A stretch of 64,000 nt of DNA from Corbicula japonica (lineage: Eukaryota; Mollusca; Bivalvia; Venerida; Cyrenidae): positions 434,001 through 498,000 of the forward strand of contig JAZAYU010000262.1 of assembly GCA_038501625.1 (NCBI GenBank), written 5' to 3'. Positions 1 through 10,299 of this stretch are shown piece after piece. Made by a program: the position numbers and the translations under genes. Within the stretch, counting starts at the first letter, position 1. The number at the start of each line of letters is the position of its first letter. A model generated the notes under the pieces. It did not search any database. It saw only the letters and a program-made list of their open reading frames with translations, and was not told where the DNA came from.

Positions 1-1
1 T

Positions 2-109
2 AGAAAGATGATGCAATCAGCAGTCGATCGCCTTGAAGGAATTGACCATCAGGAGTATGGTGAACGTGGCTATTACCAACAAATCCGGCAATACTGTGGA
101 ATAATTTAA
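2..109 (+). CDS. Probable last coding exon of an unidentified gene (partial)
   Basis: An open frame runs from the window edge to a TAA at 107-109. It encodes about 35 residues, with RKMMQSAVDRLEGID near the start and YYQQIRQYCGII at the end. The composition is protein-like (charged, Tyr/Gln-rich, no low complexity), and a canonical AATAAA follows 88 nt after the stop, as expected of a terminal exon plus short 3' UTR. An AG at 2-3 could be the splice acceptor. I do not recognise the family, and the rest of the gene is outside the window. It could be a chance frame, since it is only 35 codons. Confidence 0.4.
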   Translation, partial: RKMMQSAVDRLEGIDHQEYGERGYYQQIRQYCGII

Positions 110-196
110 TAAGGACAAGGAGTGGAGGGAAATGAGATATGACTTTAAACTTACTACGATATTTCTATTGCACAAACACCTTTATTGGTTCTTATC

Positions 197-202
197 AATA
201 AA
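197..202 (+). promoter_or_regulatory. Poly(A) signal AATAAA of the upstream gene
   Basis: A canonical AATAAA lies 88 nt after the stop of the edge exon, so that transcript probably ends near 215-230, where an A-rich run follows. Confidence 0.4.
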
Positions 203-1344
203 CAAGAAATAATACTTTTTGAAAAAAAAATGGAAATTTTTGGTACATGTATTGTTTATTAGTATTTGTATGAATTAAAATGATTTAGATAGATAGATAC
301 ATGTAGCACATCATCATAGAATATAACTAAGCAATACAGTTTAACGTTGTACGATAAATTAAAATATGGAATTTGCGTGTTCTATTCCATCAGAATCATT
401 GGTCTGAAAAGATAAAATAGTCCAGGAAAGTAGTTTTATATTACACGTACATTGAACATCGTTTTATTTTTCGTTGTGATGTTAACAGTAACGGGGTTCT
501 CCCCAGCCTACTTAAGCATTGCGTTACTCTATGCTCTCGTCTACTGTACTTCTGCTTTTCTTTCATTAACTAGCTTTGCCTTTAACAATAAACGTTATGC
601 TACATGTATTATATTTATTGTAAAATCCAAATAAACATTTGTCCCCTCTCAAAAATAGCCTCAGACTACTTCCCTTATTAGGAAAGTACAATTAAAGACC
701 GTTGTTTACACATATCACTGTTCAGTTGACGAATCAATTCCGGTAGTTGGGGTTTAAAAATGACCGATCTTTGACGTCTGCAAATTTAATCGTCATTTGC
801 AGTTTATTCTGGTTTAAAATGAAATACCACACCAATCAAACACTAAGCAAATAATCAATGCTAAAAATAATTAAAATAGTTTAAGTTCTGAGATTTCTGT
901 TCTATTTTATTATTTTTCTTGGTTAACTTGAGAACCTTTAAGCATAGTTTTAGTTTTCTGCAAGTTTTACGTCTGCTACAAATTTTCAAACTTCGACCAT
1001 CTAAACGAAAGAGGTTGACTAAAAAGAAATCATTGAATACTTTCAGTTTTTAGTAAACCTAATTTTCCTTGACGTAACAAAAAGTAAGACAACTTTTAAC
1101 ATGTTTCCCATTGACTGCAATACAATTTTGTCCGGTGGTTTTATTGTTTCTATCAATATTGAGAACAAATTAAATGCAACAGAAAAAAAGCTTATTTAAA
1201 ATTATAAAGCAAACGGACATAAGAAGAATGTATTTTGGTATTGTGCTATTTTCAATGCCGATTGATTTCAGTTTCATCTAATAGTATGTAAAAGCTATAA
1301 TTGTAACATTGACGACCATAATATATTATAATAACATTCTGTTC
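203..1344. other. AT-rich stretch, no gene seen
   Basis: No exon-like frame with splice signals and no recognisable repeat. The short open frames here are AT-rich and resemble no known family. Confidence 0.5.
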
Positions 1345-1395
1345 CGTCACAAAGTCAATGTCGTGTGACTGCTGCCCTGTACTAAATGTTAAGTG
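1345..1395 (-). repeat. Dispersed ~48-bp motif, copy 1
   Basis: The reverse complement contains AGTACAGGGCAGCAGTCACA followed by CGACATTGAC and matches 9078-9125 on the plus strand at most positions. The flanking GTATACAAATT is also shared. It is probably a fragment of an unnamed dispersed repeat. Confidence 0.45.
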
Positions 1396-1499
1396 CCCTG
1401 TGGCAGTTATCAACATAGCGACCAAACAAGAAGGAGAAATTATTTCCAATTTGTATACATACTGTTCGTTATAGAATGGTTTACTTATGAAGAAAATAA

Positions 1500-3293
1500 G
1501 AGTATTAAACTTATCATACGATATTCAAATTGATCTTTTTAACAAAACAATTACAATCCGATACTACTATATGGAAGTGAACTTTGGGGATTTACAAATA
1601 TTAATATACTTGAAAAAGTACAGCTCAAATTTATGAAACAAATACTTTATTTAAAACAATCTACTCCATCATTTATGATATATGAAGAATTAGGTATATT
1701 ACCTCTACGCGAGGAAGCCAAAATTAGAATGGTCTCCTATTGGTGTAAATTAACTAACAATGGGATCAATAAATTATCAAATAACTTATATTCATTCATA
1801 GAAAGCCTCTATAAACAAAGAAAAATGAAGTCAAAATGGTTGGAATACATATAAGTTACTATCCAAAACAATGGTTTTCAAAATATATGGCACAACCAGC
1901 ACAATTTTAATAATAAATGGTTTCAACTTGCCTTCAAAAGACGCGTGAACGATTCATATCTTCAAACGTGGAACGAACAATTGAATAATTCTTCAAGCAG
2001 CATCACTTACAAAATAATTAAACAACATTTTGGAATAAATAAAAATTTTAAAATTCTTCCTAATTATCAATGTAGAATACTTACTTCTTTCAGAACAAGA
2101 AACCACCGTTTACCAATTGAAGTGGGCAGGTGGCACAATACTCCAATAAGTGAGAGAAAATGTTTTTATGTTGTTCAAGTATAGGAGATGAATGTCATTG
2201 CATCCTCGAATGCAAACACTTCGAAGATTTAAGGAAGAAACACATCAAAAGATATTATTACAATCATCCAAATATTCTTAAATTTAATTTATTACTCAAT
2301 TCTAACAACAAAAGTGAATTATTTAATATTTGTAGATTCATTAATTTCACTACAAAAACGTTAAGGCACAATACTAATAAATACTAAATACCCACATGGA
2401 CTAGTATTATAGAAAAACAAACACGTTTAAATCCTTTAGTCTTACATATTTTTGATTAATACCGTTAGTAACCTGGTCCTAAATATGCAGACGGTTCGTC
2501 TTGTTCAGCCACACTTCTGAGAACAAGGTGGATTCGTCTAAATGTTAGGGCAACACTGAAATAAATATCTGTATCTATTTTTTAATAATATATATGGTCG
2601 GCCTTTCATTTTCGCTTTCGGGCAAGGTCGATGAATATATTAATATATAAATATATAATATATAAACTGTCGTCATAAGTACACTATGGAAATCCATACT
2701 TGTCTTCATCTAAGTTCTGCCTACAGGTATACCAATTGTATACAAAGATATTTAGCAACTAAATATCTTTTATGAGCATGGTGTTAAATGGGTAAAAATC
2801 AGCCTGTCTATGTATATATTTAAATTGTTAACGTGATCATTACTTGTTAGACATACATTGTCTTTGATTTTTATTGTATTATTTTTTTATTAATATATTT
2901 TTCTTTATCTGAATGTTTTCTTGTTGCTTAAAGAAATAGCTGTTAAATATACATATATTTGTATTTGTCATCTTGTAAATAATTCCATTTTTTACCATTA
3001 CACTTTGTTCACTGCAATGATTAAAAAATCCGACACGTGTATTCCTCCTATAAATTTTACTACCGTGTAATTAACACGGGAAAATGACAGGCGACAACCG
3101 AGTGGAAAGCGTGCGCTTTCCGCTCGGCCGACGCGGTCATAATCAAACAAAATAATTATGTTCTAATTTGGGCTGTCCTCTTATAGCCATGCCGTGAACG
3201 GAAGTATATTATTGTTGTATGTATAAATGTTCTCTTGTTTATGTACTGTACATACAGAAACATGCAAATAAAATAAACTTGAAACTTGATACT
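1500..3293 (+). mobile_element. 5'-truncated, frameshifted non-LTR retrotransposon (LINE), 3' end
   Basis: The translation shows the C-terminal part of a LINE ORF2. ILLYGSELWGF is at about 1561-1593, then QLKFMKQILYLKQSTPS and YEELGILPL, then a Cys/His knuckle-like segment (CCSSIGDECHCILEC) at about 2180-2240. The frame is broken before 1561, at the stop near 1854 and near 2170, so the copy is dead. The 3' region ends with AATAAA at 3268-3273 and the short repeat AAACTTGAAACTTG, a tail also seen reversed at 24.42 kb. The clade (CR1/L2-like) is inferred from the motif style. Reverse-transcriptase motifs upstream of the thumb are absent. Confidence 0.7.
3063..3127. repeat. Two adjacent hairpins in the LINE 3' region
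   Basis: CCGTGTAATTAACACGG (3063-3079) is a palindrome. A second hairpin follows at 3098-3127, with 14-nt arms containing GTGGAAAGCG paired with CGCTTTCCGC. They may be structured 3' UTR elements of the LINE or a small fold-back insertion. Confidence 0.45.
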
Positions 3294-3880
3294 TAGATCA
3301 TATGTTGAAAATGATTTTGTTTCTTGTTTATTCAGTGATTAATTGTTTTCTTTAAAGTCAGCTTATCCGTTTGACAATGCAGTCGATAGAAATATATGAT
3401 CTAATTTGCTTTTCAGAATTAAAACGACAATCATGACAAATGTTTTTGATTATGGATTGTATGCCAAATTTGTTTTTCTATAATATGTGATATTTATTAT
3501 TTATACATTTTAAAGCGTCTCTAATGCCTATCTTTTAATATAACGATTATATGAAACAATTATAATTTTGTTTTAATAAAAATGCGATTCAAATAACTTG
3601 CTTAGTACGATATCCTGCAATGACCCTCAGATTATAGGCTTGTATAAATTTTGGATTTTTTTCAACAAGATTCCCCATATGGTGTACGTTTTATGAAAAC
3701 GGCTTCCCCGTAGAATGCATTGTTCATGTTTTTGTTTATTGTTTATGCAGCGATATATTAACAATTCTTTCTAACAAACTTATGTTCTCTCTTCCATTCT
3801 ACTGTTTACCTGCTTTATGGGACTGTTTCTTTCTGACATGAAAGTGCAACGTTTTTAAAGTATTTAGTATTGTAAGCAAG
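3294..3880. other. AT-rich spacer, nothing recognised
   Basis: No exon-like frame, tandem repeat or terminal inverted repeat was found between the LINE tail and the TTAA-bounded element. Confidence 0.4.
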
Positions 3881-4570
3881 TTAAAGACAGTCGCTACAGT
3901 TTCATCAAAATTTTCCCAATAATAGATTTAATTCAAACTTTGTCTATGTCAAGAACATGATGTTATGCAATGAAAAACCAAATAAAAATGGAACCTTACC
4001 GGGGTTACTTGTTTTTTATTAGATACCGAAGATGTCACATTTTGAACAATTTTTACAATTTTCATAGACTTCATTGTCAACATAAAATCATAGAATGTAT
4101 CACAAGAATATCATAAATGATTATTTTTTCCGTTAAAAACATTTTTAATTACAAATAAATTGCTAATTATTGCGATACAAATAATGAAACACATATAAAA
4201 ACTTGAGTATTACCTATTTTACTACAAAGAATTTATCGTAAAATCTGTTCAATCTAAGGGATGTTTTTAAGATTACTTAAATTTAACATAATAGAATTTC
4301 ACCATATTCTACCAGTATATTCACCAATGTATAACAAACATAAAATAAAAAAGAAAAATATAGGTTACCATGTTAATTTGTTCGAAATTGCAATTTCAAC
4401 AAGAGCCAGTCGGAAACGACTGCAAGCTCGACTATTCGAAGTCAGACATATTTAAGCACATTTAAAACTGAGCTTCATTCAAACTGGAGAGTGATTCAGG
4501 AGTTCATGACACCCAACACACACATGAACAAAAGTTTCATAATCCAAGTTATGAAATCAATAAATTTTAC

Positions 4571-5215
4571 GTGGTGGTGGTGGTGGATGTGATGGGTGGT
4601 GGTTGGTGGTGGTGGTGGTGGGTGGTGATGGGTGGTGGTGGCTGGTGGTGGTGGTGGTGGTGGGTGGTAGTGGGTGGTGGTGGTGGGTGGTGGGTGGTGG
4701 TGGTGGTGGTGGTGGTGGTGGGTGGTGGTTGGTGGTGGTGGGTGGTGGTGGTGGTGGGTGGTGGTGGTTGGTGGTAGTGGTGGTGGGTGGGTGGTGGTGG
4801 TGGGTGGAGGTAGTGGTTGGTGGTGGTTGGTGGTGGGTGGTGGTTGGTGGTGGTGGTGGTGGGCGGTGGTGGTGGTGGGTGGTGGTGTGGGTGGTGGAGG
4901 TGGTGGGTGATGGTGGTGGGTGGTGGTGGTGATGGGTGTGGTGGGTGGAGGGCAGTGGTGGTGGGTGGTGGTTTGTGGGTGGTGGTGGTGGTGGGTGGTG
5001 GTAATGGGTGGTGGGTGGTGGTGGTGGGTGGTGGTGGTGGTGGGTAATGTTGGTGGTGGTTGTGGGTGGGTGGTGGTGTGTGGTGGTGGTGGGTGGTGAT
5101 GGTTGGTGGTGGGTGGTGGTGGTTGTTGGTGGTAGTGGTTGTTGGTGGTGGGTGGGGGTGGTGGGTGGGTGGTTGGATGGGTGGGTCGGTGGGGGGATGG
5201 GGGTGGTGGTGGTGT
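4571..5215 (+). repeat. (GTG)n/(GGTGGT) minisatellite, ~645 bp
   Basis: An almost uninterrupted G/T array of GGT, GGTGGG and occasional GAT units. It reads as Trp/Gly/Val runs on the plus strand and Pro/His/Thr runs on the minus strand in every frame, so those frames are not genes. Regular G-runs make it a candidate for G-quadruplex formation. Confidence 0.95.
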
Positions 5216-5259
5216 TGGAATGAAAGTTATGGAATGAAAGTTATGAAGTTTCACCAGCT

Positions 5260-6800
5260 TGCATGCAAACTTTAACCCTAATTTCTAAGTCTACAAAGGG
5301 CAATAATTTGATAAAAATCAAAGAAAGAGTTATGGTTCTTGGCATACATAGTCAAGGTCATGATAGTGAACAACTTTAAAAAGCTATAGTACAAGAAGTA
5401 TGAAAGTAACTAGCTTTCACGCAAACTTTAACCTGAAATTCTACGTAAAAAAAAGGCAATAATTTGATAAAAATCAAAGAAAGAGTTATGGTTCTTGGCA
5501 TACATAGTCAGGGTCATGATGGTGAACAAGTGTCGAAAGTTTCAAAGCTATAGTACAAGAAGTATGAAAGTAACTAGCTTGCACGCAAACTTTAACCAGA
5601 AATTCTAAGTTGAAAAAGGGCCATAATTTGATAAAAAAAGTGAAAGAAAGAGTTATGGTTCTTGGCATACATAGTCGGGGTCATGATGGTAAACAAGTGT
5701 TGAAAGTTTCAAAGCTATAGTACAAGAAGTATTAAAGACACTAGCTTGCACGAAAACATTAACCTAAAATTCTAAGTCGAAAAAGGGCCATAATTTGAGC
5801 AAAATGGAAGTTAGAGTTATGGTTCTTGGCATACCCACTCGGGATATGATAATGAACAAGTGCTAAAAGTTTCAAAGCTGTAGTATAAGTAGTATTGAAG
5901 TTATGGGTTTGTACAGTAGCTTGCACGCACTTTAACCTTAAATTCTAAGTCGAAAAAGGGCCATAATTTGATCAAAATGGAAGTTAGAGTTATGGTTCTT
6001 GGCATACACACTCGGGACATGATGATGAACAAGTGTGTCAAGTTTCAAAGCTGTAGTATAAGTAGTATTGAAGTTATGTGTTTGTACAGTAGCTTGCACG
6101 CAAACTTTAACCTTAAATTCTAAGTCGAAAAAGGGCCATAATTTGATTAAAATGAAAGTTAGAGTTATGGTTGTTGGCATACGCACTCAGAACATGATGA
6201 TGAACAAGTGTGTCAAGTTTCAAAGCTGTAGTATAAGTAGTATTGAAGTTATGTGTTTGTACAGTAGCTTGCATGCAAACTTTAACCTGAAATTCTAAGT
6301 CGAAAAAGGGCCATAATTTGATCAAAATGAAAGTTAGAGTTATGGTTCTTGGCATACACACTTGGGATATGATGATGAACAAGTGTTGAAAGTTTCAAAG
6401 CTGTAGTATAAGTAGTATTGAAGTTATGAGTTTGTACAGGAGCTTGCACGCAAACTTTAACCTGAAATTCTAAGTCGAAAAAGGGCCATAATTTGATCAA
6501 AATGAAAGTTAGAGTTATGGTTCTTGGCATACACACTCGGGACATAATGATGAACAAGTGTGCCAAGTTTTAAAGCTGTAGTATAAGTAGTATTGAAGTT
6601 ATGAGTTTGTACAGTAGTTTGCACGCAAACTTTAACCTGAAATTCTAAGTCAAAAAGGGCCATAATTTGATCAAAATGAAAGATAGAGTTATGGTTCTTG
6701 GCATACACACTCGGGACATGATGTTGAACAAGTGTGCCAAGTTTAAAAGCTGTAGCTATAGTAGTTTTTAAGATATAGGTAGGTTGCACGTAAACTTTAA
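5260..6800. repeat. Nine-unit ~156-175-bp tandem core array
   Basis: The anchor GTTATGGTTCTTGGCATAC recurs with its GGCATAC at 5341, 5497, 5664, 5828, 6001, 6176, 6351, 6526 and 6700. Spacing is 156, 167, 164, 173, 175, 175, 175 and 174 bp, so right-hand units are longer and more alike. Each unit also carries AAGGGCCATAATTTGATCAA and CGCAAACTTTAACC. The minus-strand open frames are repeat artefacts. Confidence 0.95.
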
Positions 6801-7212
6801 CCAAAGCGGGACGCCGACGCCCAAGTGAGTACAATAGCTCGACATATTCTTCGAATAGTCGAGCTAAAAAGGGGGTGGGTTATTTTATATAAAAAAAAAG
6901 ATTTAAAGGTATATTGTGTACATCGTTAATTATTACTGTGGTATCATTTTATTTAGCGATGGCTTAATTTTCGCGTATTTCGCGCTCGAACCAGTGCGCG
7001 AATTTAAAACCTAAGCCAAAATTTAACCAATAATCCACATACGTATCCGAACGAGCTATGTCCGAATAAGTCATGTCTTGGACCGTGAACTTTGCTTTAT
7101 ACATTGATAAAACCCAGATTGGACCGTGAACTGTGTTTTATGCATTGCATTTAGACGGTGGTACAGTAGTTTAATACTCGTTGAAAAAAAAAACTGTAGC
7201 GACTGCCTTTAA

Positions 7213-8655
7213 GATTACGTACAATCTACGTATACTTTACAACGATTTACATGTACAAAATTAAAGTTGTGTTTGTCTTTAGGCGGTGGACCACAGTAGT
7301 CGGTCGATATTTTATACTTGCCGACACACACTCTGTAACAGGTCAATGAAATCTATCCGCAACAACAACCTGAAACAGAAATCAGTGTTTACTGTAAACA
7401 TATGGCCATGAACTTCTCAGGCAACACAAATTTCAGGCTTTGAACATCTCCTGAAAGAATCCCAGGAACACTGAATCTCAGCCCAAGCATCACTTCTGCA
7501 CTGTCGGCCGAGGCAAAAATCACAATACCTAAAATCTTGCAAAATATTAATGTCCAACCGACAACTTCCAAAATTTGTTGCTTTCAATCCAGCTAAAACA
7601 GCAGATTCAGAAAATAATATAGCCAATAGCTGTCATCCCTACCGATTTTCTGCAAAATCAATCCAAACACATGCAACTCAATTTCTGCGGCAGAAACAGC
7701 TTACTTTACAGCATTTCCCTAGTTTCGAATCCAAGCTCCTGAATCACACAGATTATCATGTGGCTGCTTTGGGTTTCTAATAATTTTTATACAAATATAT
7801 CCTCAGTACTCTGAAAACACAAAACATGCATTTATAATTAATTTAGACTTACGAGATGCCAAAATCTTTTCACAATATCCTCTATTTCATAATTTCTACA
7901 TGGCCAGTTCGAGAAGTGGCTATAAAACTGTGATGCGCTCCCTTATCAGATTTTTTTTTTAAAAAGAGAAAAGCTTAATCCACATTAAAGAATTATTATC
8001 CGTAAAAGTTCACTTGTTCATTACGTAAAGCCTTTAAATAAACTGGCTGAAATAAATACCACATGAGTTTTCTTATGTTGTTGTTGTTTTTCTTTTGTTG
8101 AATTTTTTATCACAAAAAAATGCAATTAGACAATTACCAACACGTGATATTTTTTTCTGACTATAAAAGTGAATGAAAATGATAAAGAAGACATACGTTC
8201 TACGGGTAGCTGTTTTCATGTAAAAGTAGACCATAAGTTATAACTATTTCTACTCATCAAACGGCTATTTATTAATAAGGCATTTTACTCTTATCCGAGG
8301 GCCATTCCAGGGTAATAACAACGATCTGCTTGAATTTTCTTTAAAAAAAAACACCACAATAATTGTTCAGTATAAAAACTATACTACAAAATAGGAATTC
8401 AGAGGGGCCTCAAAAGGGATATCACATATTTCAGAACAAAAAAGTTGTTACTTAAAGGAATTAATTATCAAAACCAGCCGTCGTTCTCGCTTGAAGTTTG
8501 AAAAAAAATAGGTGGATCATTTGTTTCTGTCCATTACAGTGTCAAACGGGCACGCTGGCCTTAAAAGAAACAATCAATCACTGAATTAACAACCCTTTTT
8601 ATCTAATTATCTATCTTTTCATCTTATTATCTATGTATACCTTTCCCAAATAATA
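7213..8655. other. Unassigned stretch with overlapping short frames
   Basis: Between 7389 and 7780 both strands carry 60-76-codon open frames. The minus frame 7417-7626 is Cys-rich (CDFCLGRQC, then CSWDSFRRC), and an alternative minus frame reads FASADSAEVMLGLRFSVPGI. No family is recognised and no splice-bounded exon can be fixed. The remainder is AT-rich. Confidence 0.3.
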
Positions 8656-8659
8656 TAGT

Positions 8660-9052
8660 TTTGGATTTTGTTCAATCATTAGGTTATACTTCCTGCTTTT
8701 TTAATTTTTGCCTTTGACACTGTCTTTGATTTGCAGAATTTATATTCTCAGATCCCCCGTCAAATTAGTATTTAGTTTAGTTCCCTCTATTCTTTTCTTG
8801 TTTAAGACAACCCCATTATATTATCTGGGGACCAAACGCCGCTGAACATGGAACGGTATTACTTCGTTTGAGACGGTTTAAGGTTATATTGTTTATTGGT
8901 GTAAATATTGAGTTGTGCTTAACCCGGGGCTAGGCGGCGTGGGCAGTAATATGCATTTCCATTACTGCCAATTAACAGGTTCAACCGAGCCTGCAATAGT
9001 TTAATATTTGTCGTGTTCGGTGGCTATCAAAGTTTCCTTTTCATCTATTTTT
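8660..9052 (+). repeat. Dispersed repeat family B, copy 1
   Basis: It shares a long order of blocks with copies at 31.7-32.2 kb and 47.4-48.3 kb: a TTGTTCAATCA block, CTCAGATCCCC, a GAACATGGAA block, CCCGGGGCTAGGCGGCGTGG, TAATATGCATTTCCATTACT, GAGCCTGCAATA and CGTGTTCG. It has no coding capacity. The class is uncertain (see the composite at 47.4-48.3 kb). Confidence 0.7.
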
Positions 9053-9077
9053 GTTCCAACAGTATACAAATTTGAAC

Positions 9078-9125
9078 ACAGGGCACTCATCATTTGGTAC
9101 AGGGCAGCTGTTACACGACAGTGAA
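9078..9125 (+). repeat. Dispersed ~48-bp motif, copy 2
   Basis: ACAGGGCACTC through TACACGACAGTGA matches the reverse complement of 1345-1395. It lies directly after repeat family B copy 1. Confidence 0.45.
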
Positions 9126-9129
9126 GGGA

Positions 9130-9900
9130 GAGTACAATTTATTAAACTTTACACAAATGTGTAGGGGTTATCAGCCATTATCCGTATTTTAAACATTTTG
9201 CTGTATCTGTGCAAATCTCTTTGCTAATACTCATTCCCGGAACATTTCCAGTAAACAAAAACAAATGGTTTTAAATTGTTTAATGCTCAAGTTATATAAA
9301 AGAATGAATTATTTTCGTATCAACGATTAGTGCAAGAAGGACATACCGTGTGAAACAGAACTTTAAATAGTCAAGAAAATCGATACACTTATCTTGTTAA
9401 CACCTATTTAAAATATGTTTTGTTCATCTGTAAAAAATAAATATTTTGTTGTTTTGTTGTTGTTGTTTTTTTTTCAAAATAATGTGCCAAAATGTTTAAC
9501 ATTGATCCCAGTAGTAGATATGATTACAGTCTTTCTTGAATTTCTTCAAGTTGGCTTTTCTTCTAAGTAAGTTTTATTTCAACAACATATAAAAATTTAT
9601 GTATATGATATTCTTTTTACATCTTAATTTTGATAATTGTATCTTCAGTGTCATGGTGATTGGTTACATATGTTTTTTATTAAAAATTCACTTTCATTTA
9701 TCTGTTGATTTATGAGCTATTTAAAATATATGCAACACTATCAATATCAGGGTCTGTAATGATAAGGTCTATTTTATTTCAATTGATTAACTGTTGCAGA
9801 AAAAGTTTTTCAAAGTATTACCCCATCACCCCCAGAACCATGTCTGTTATCCCTTAATAACACAAACCTTTTAACATGTATCGCAAATGATATGATATTG
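9130..9900. other. AT-rich stretch, nothing recognised
   Basis: No exon-like frame or repeat was identified. Confidence 0.4.
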
Positions 9901-9904
9901 CCTC

Positions 9905-9995
9905 TACTGGGGAGCGAACTTGACGTATGGTGACATAGCCATGCAATTCCAAAATTCTACCTATGGAGCTAACTGGAATAACCCATCAAGATTTA
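9905..9995 (-). repeat. tRNA-derived SINE head, degenerate
   Basis: The reverse complement reads like a tRNA: an A-box-like GTTAGCTCCATAGG, then GGAATTGCATGGC, and a T-arm/B-box-like CAAGTTCGCTCCCC. It resembles the element at 16261-16345. It lacks complementary acceptor stems, so it is a SINE-type relic and not a functional tRNA. Confidence 0.45.
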
Positions 9996-10197
9996 TCAGA
10001 TAAACCAGACAAACGTAATCATCACCGCATGACACCTGAAACTTAAGCGTTATATAATAATTTTTTATATATTTGTTCACTATATAAAGCCGGCTTTTAT
10101 TCTGAAGATCAAGTACAAGTTTCGTCGGTGAAATATTACCGATTGGGATATTAAGACATGTTAAATTTCTCGCTCGGTGAAAATAGTTTACAAAAAA

Positions 10198-10296
10198 CGA
10201 TTAACAACCTGTCTACAATCGATCGTCAGCGATTGACAACATGTCTACAACCGATAACTCCGATCGACAACCTTTCTACAACCGATATCTCCGATG
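10198..10296 (+). repeat. Three ~31-bp tandem units
   Basis: Three successive units of the form GATYGACAACMTKTCTACAA followed by CCGATA. They are similar but not identical. Confidence 0.7.
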
Positions 10297-10299
10297 GGC

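Larger units (their letters stand above)
4425..6865. mobile_element. Pearl-like non-autonomous element (inverted ends + microsatellite + core repeats)
   Basis: Perfect 17-bp inverted repeats bound the element: AGCTCGACTATTCGAAG at 4425-4441 and its complement at 6849-6865. Just outside the left end is a hairpin, CAGTCG-GAAA-CGACTG (4407-4422). Inside are a GTGGTG minisatellite, nine ~156-175-bp core units, and a distal GACGCCGACGCC segment at about 6810. Short inverted ends, an internal microsatellite and ~160-bp core repeats are the layout of bivalve pearl elements, which have been linked to Helitron-type (Helentron) elements. No protein is encoded; long open frames here come from the repeat. 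Confidence 0.65.
3881..7212. mobile_element. TTAA-bounded 3.3-kb element with short inverted ends
   Basis: The left end is TTAA (3881-3884) followed by AGACAGTCGCTACAGT (3885-3900). The right end is ACTGTAGCGACTGCCT (7193-7208) followed by TTAA (7209-7212). The reverse complement of the right end matches the left at 15 of 16 bases. A duplicated TTAA target is typical of piggyBac-type insertion. No transposase frame is present, and most of the interior is the pearl-like element at 4425-6865. The long span and short repeats leave some chance of coincidence. Confidence 0.45.

Noticed and set aside
4496..5254. 252-codon minus-strand open frame rich in Pro, His and Thr
   Set aside because: It is the translation of the GTG minisatellite. 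Every frame on both strands is open here for the same reason.
5486..6834. Series of 60-125-codon minus-strand frames with repeated PRTITL...FHFDQIMAL
   Set aside because: They arise from the 156-175-bp core repeats of the pearl-like element and simply restart in each unit.
7417..7626. Cys-rich 69-codon minus frame as a small secreted peptide
   Set aside because: No signal peptide, no splice context, and an overlapping frame is equally protein-like.
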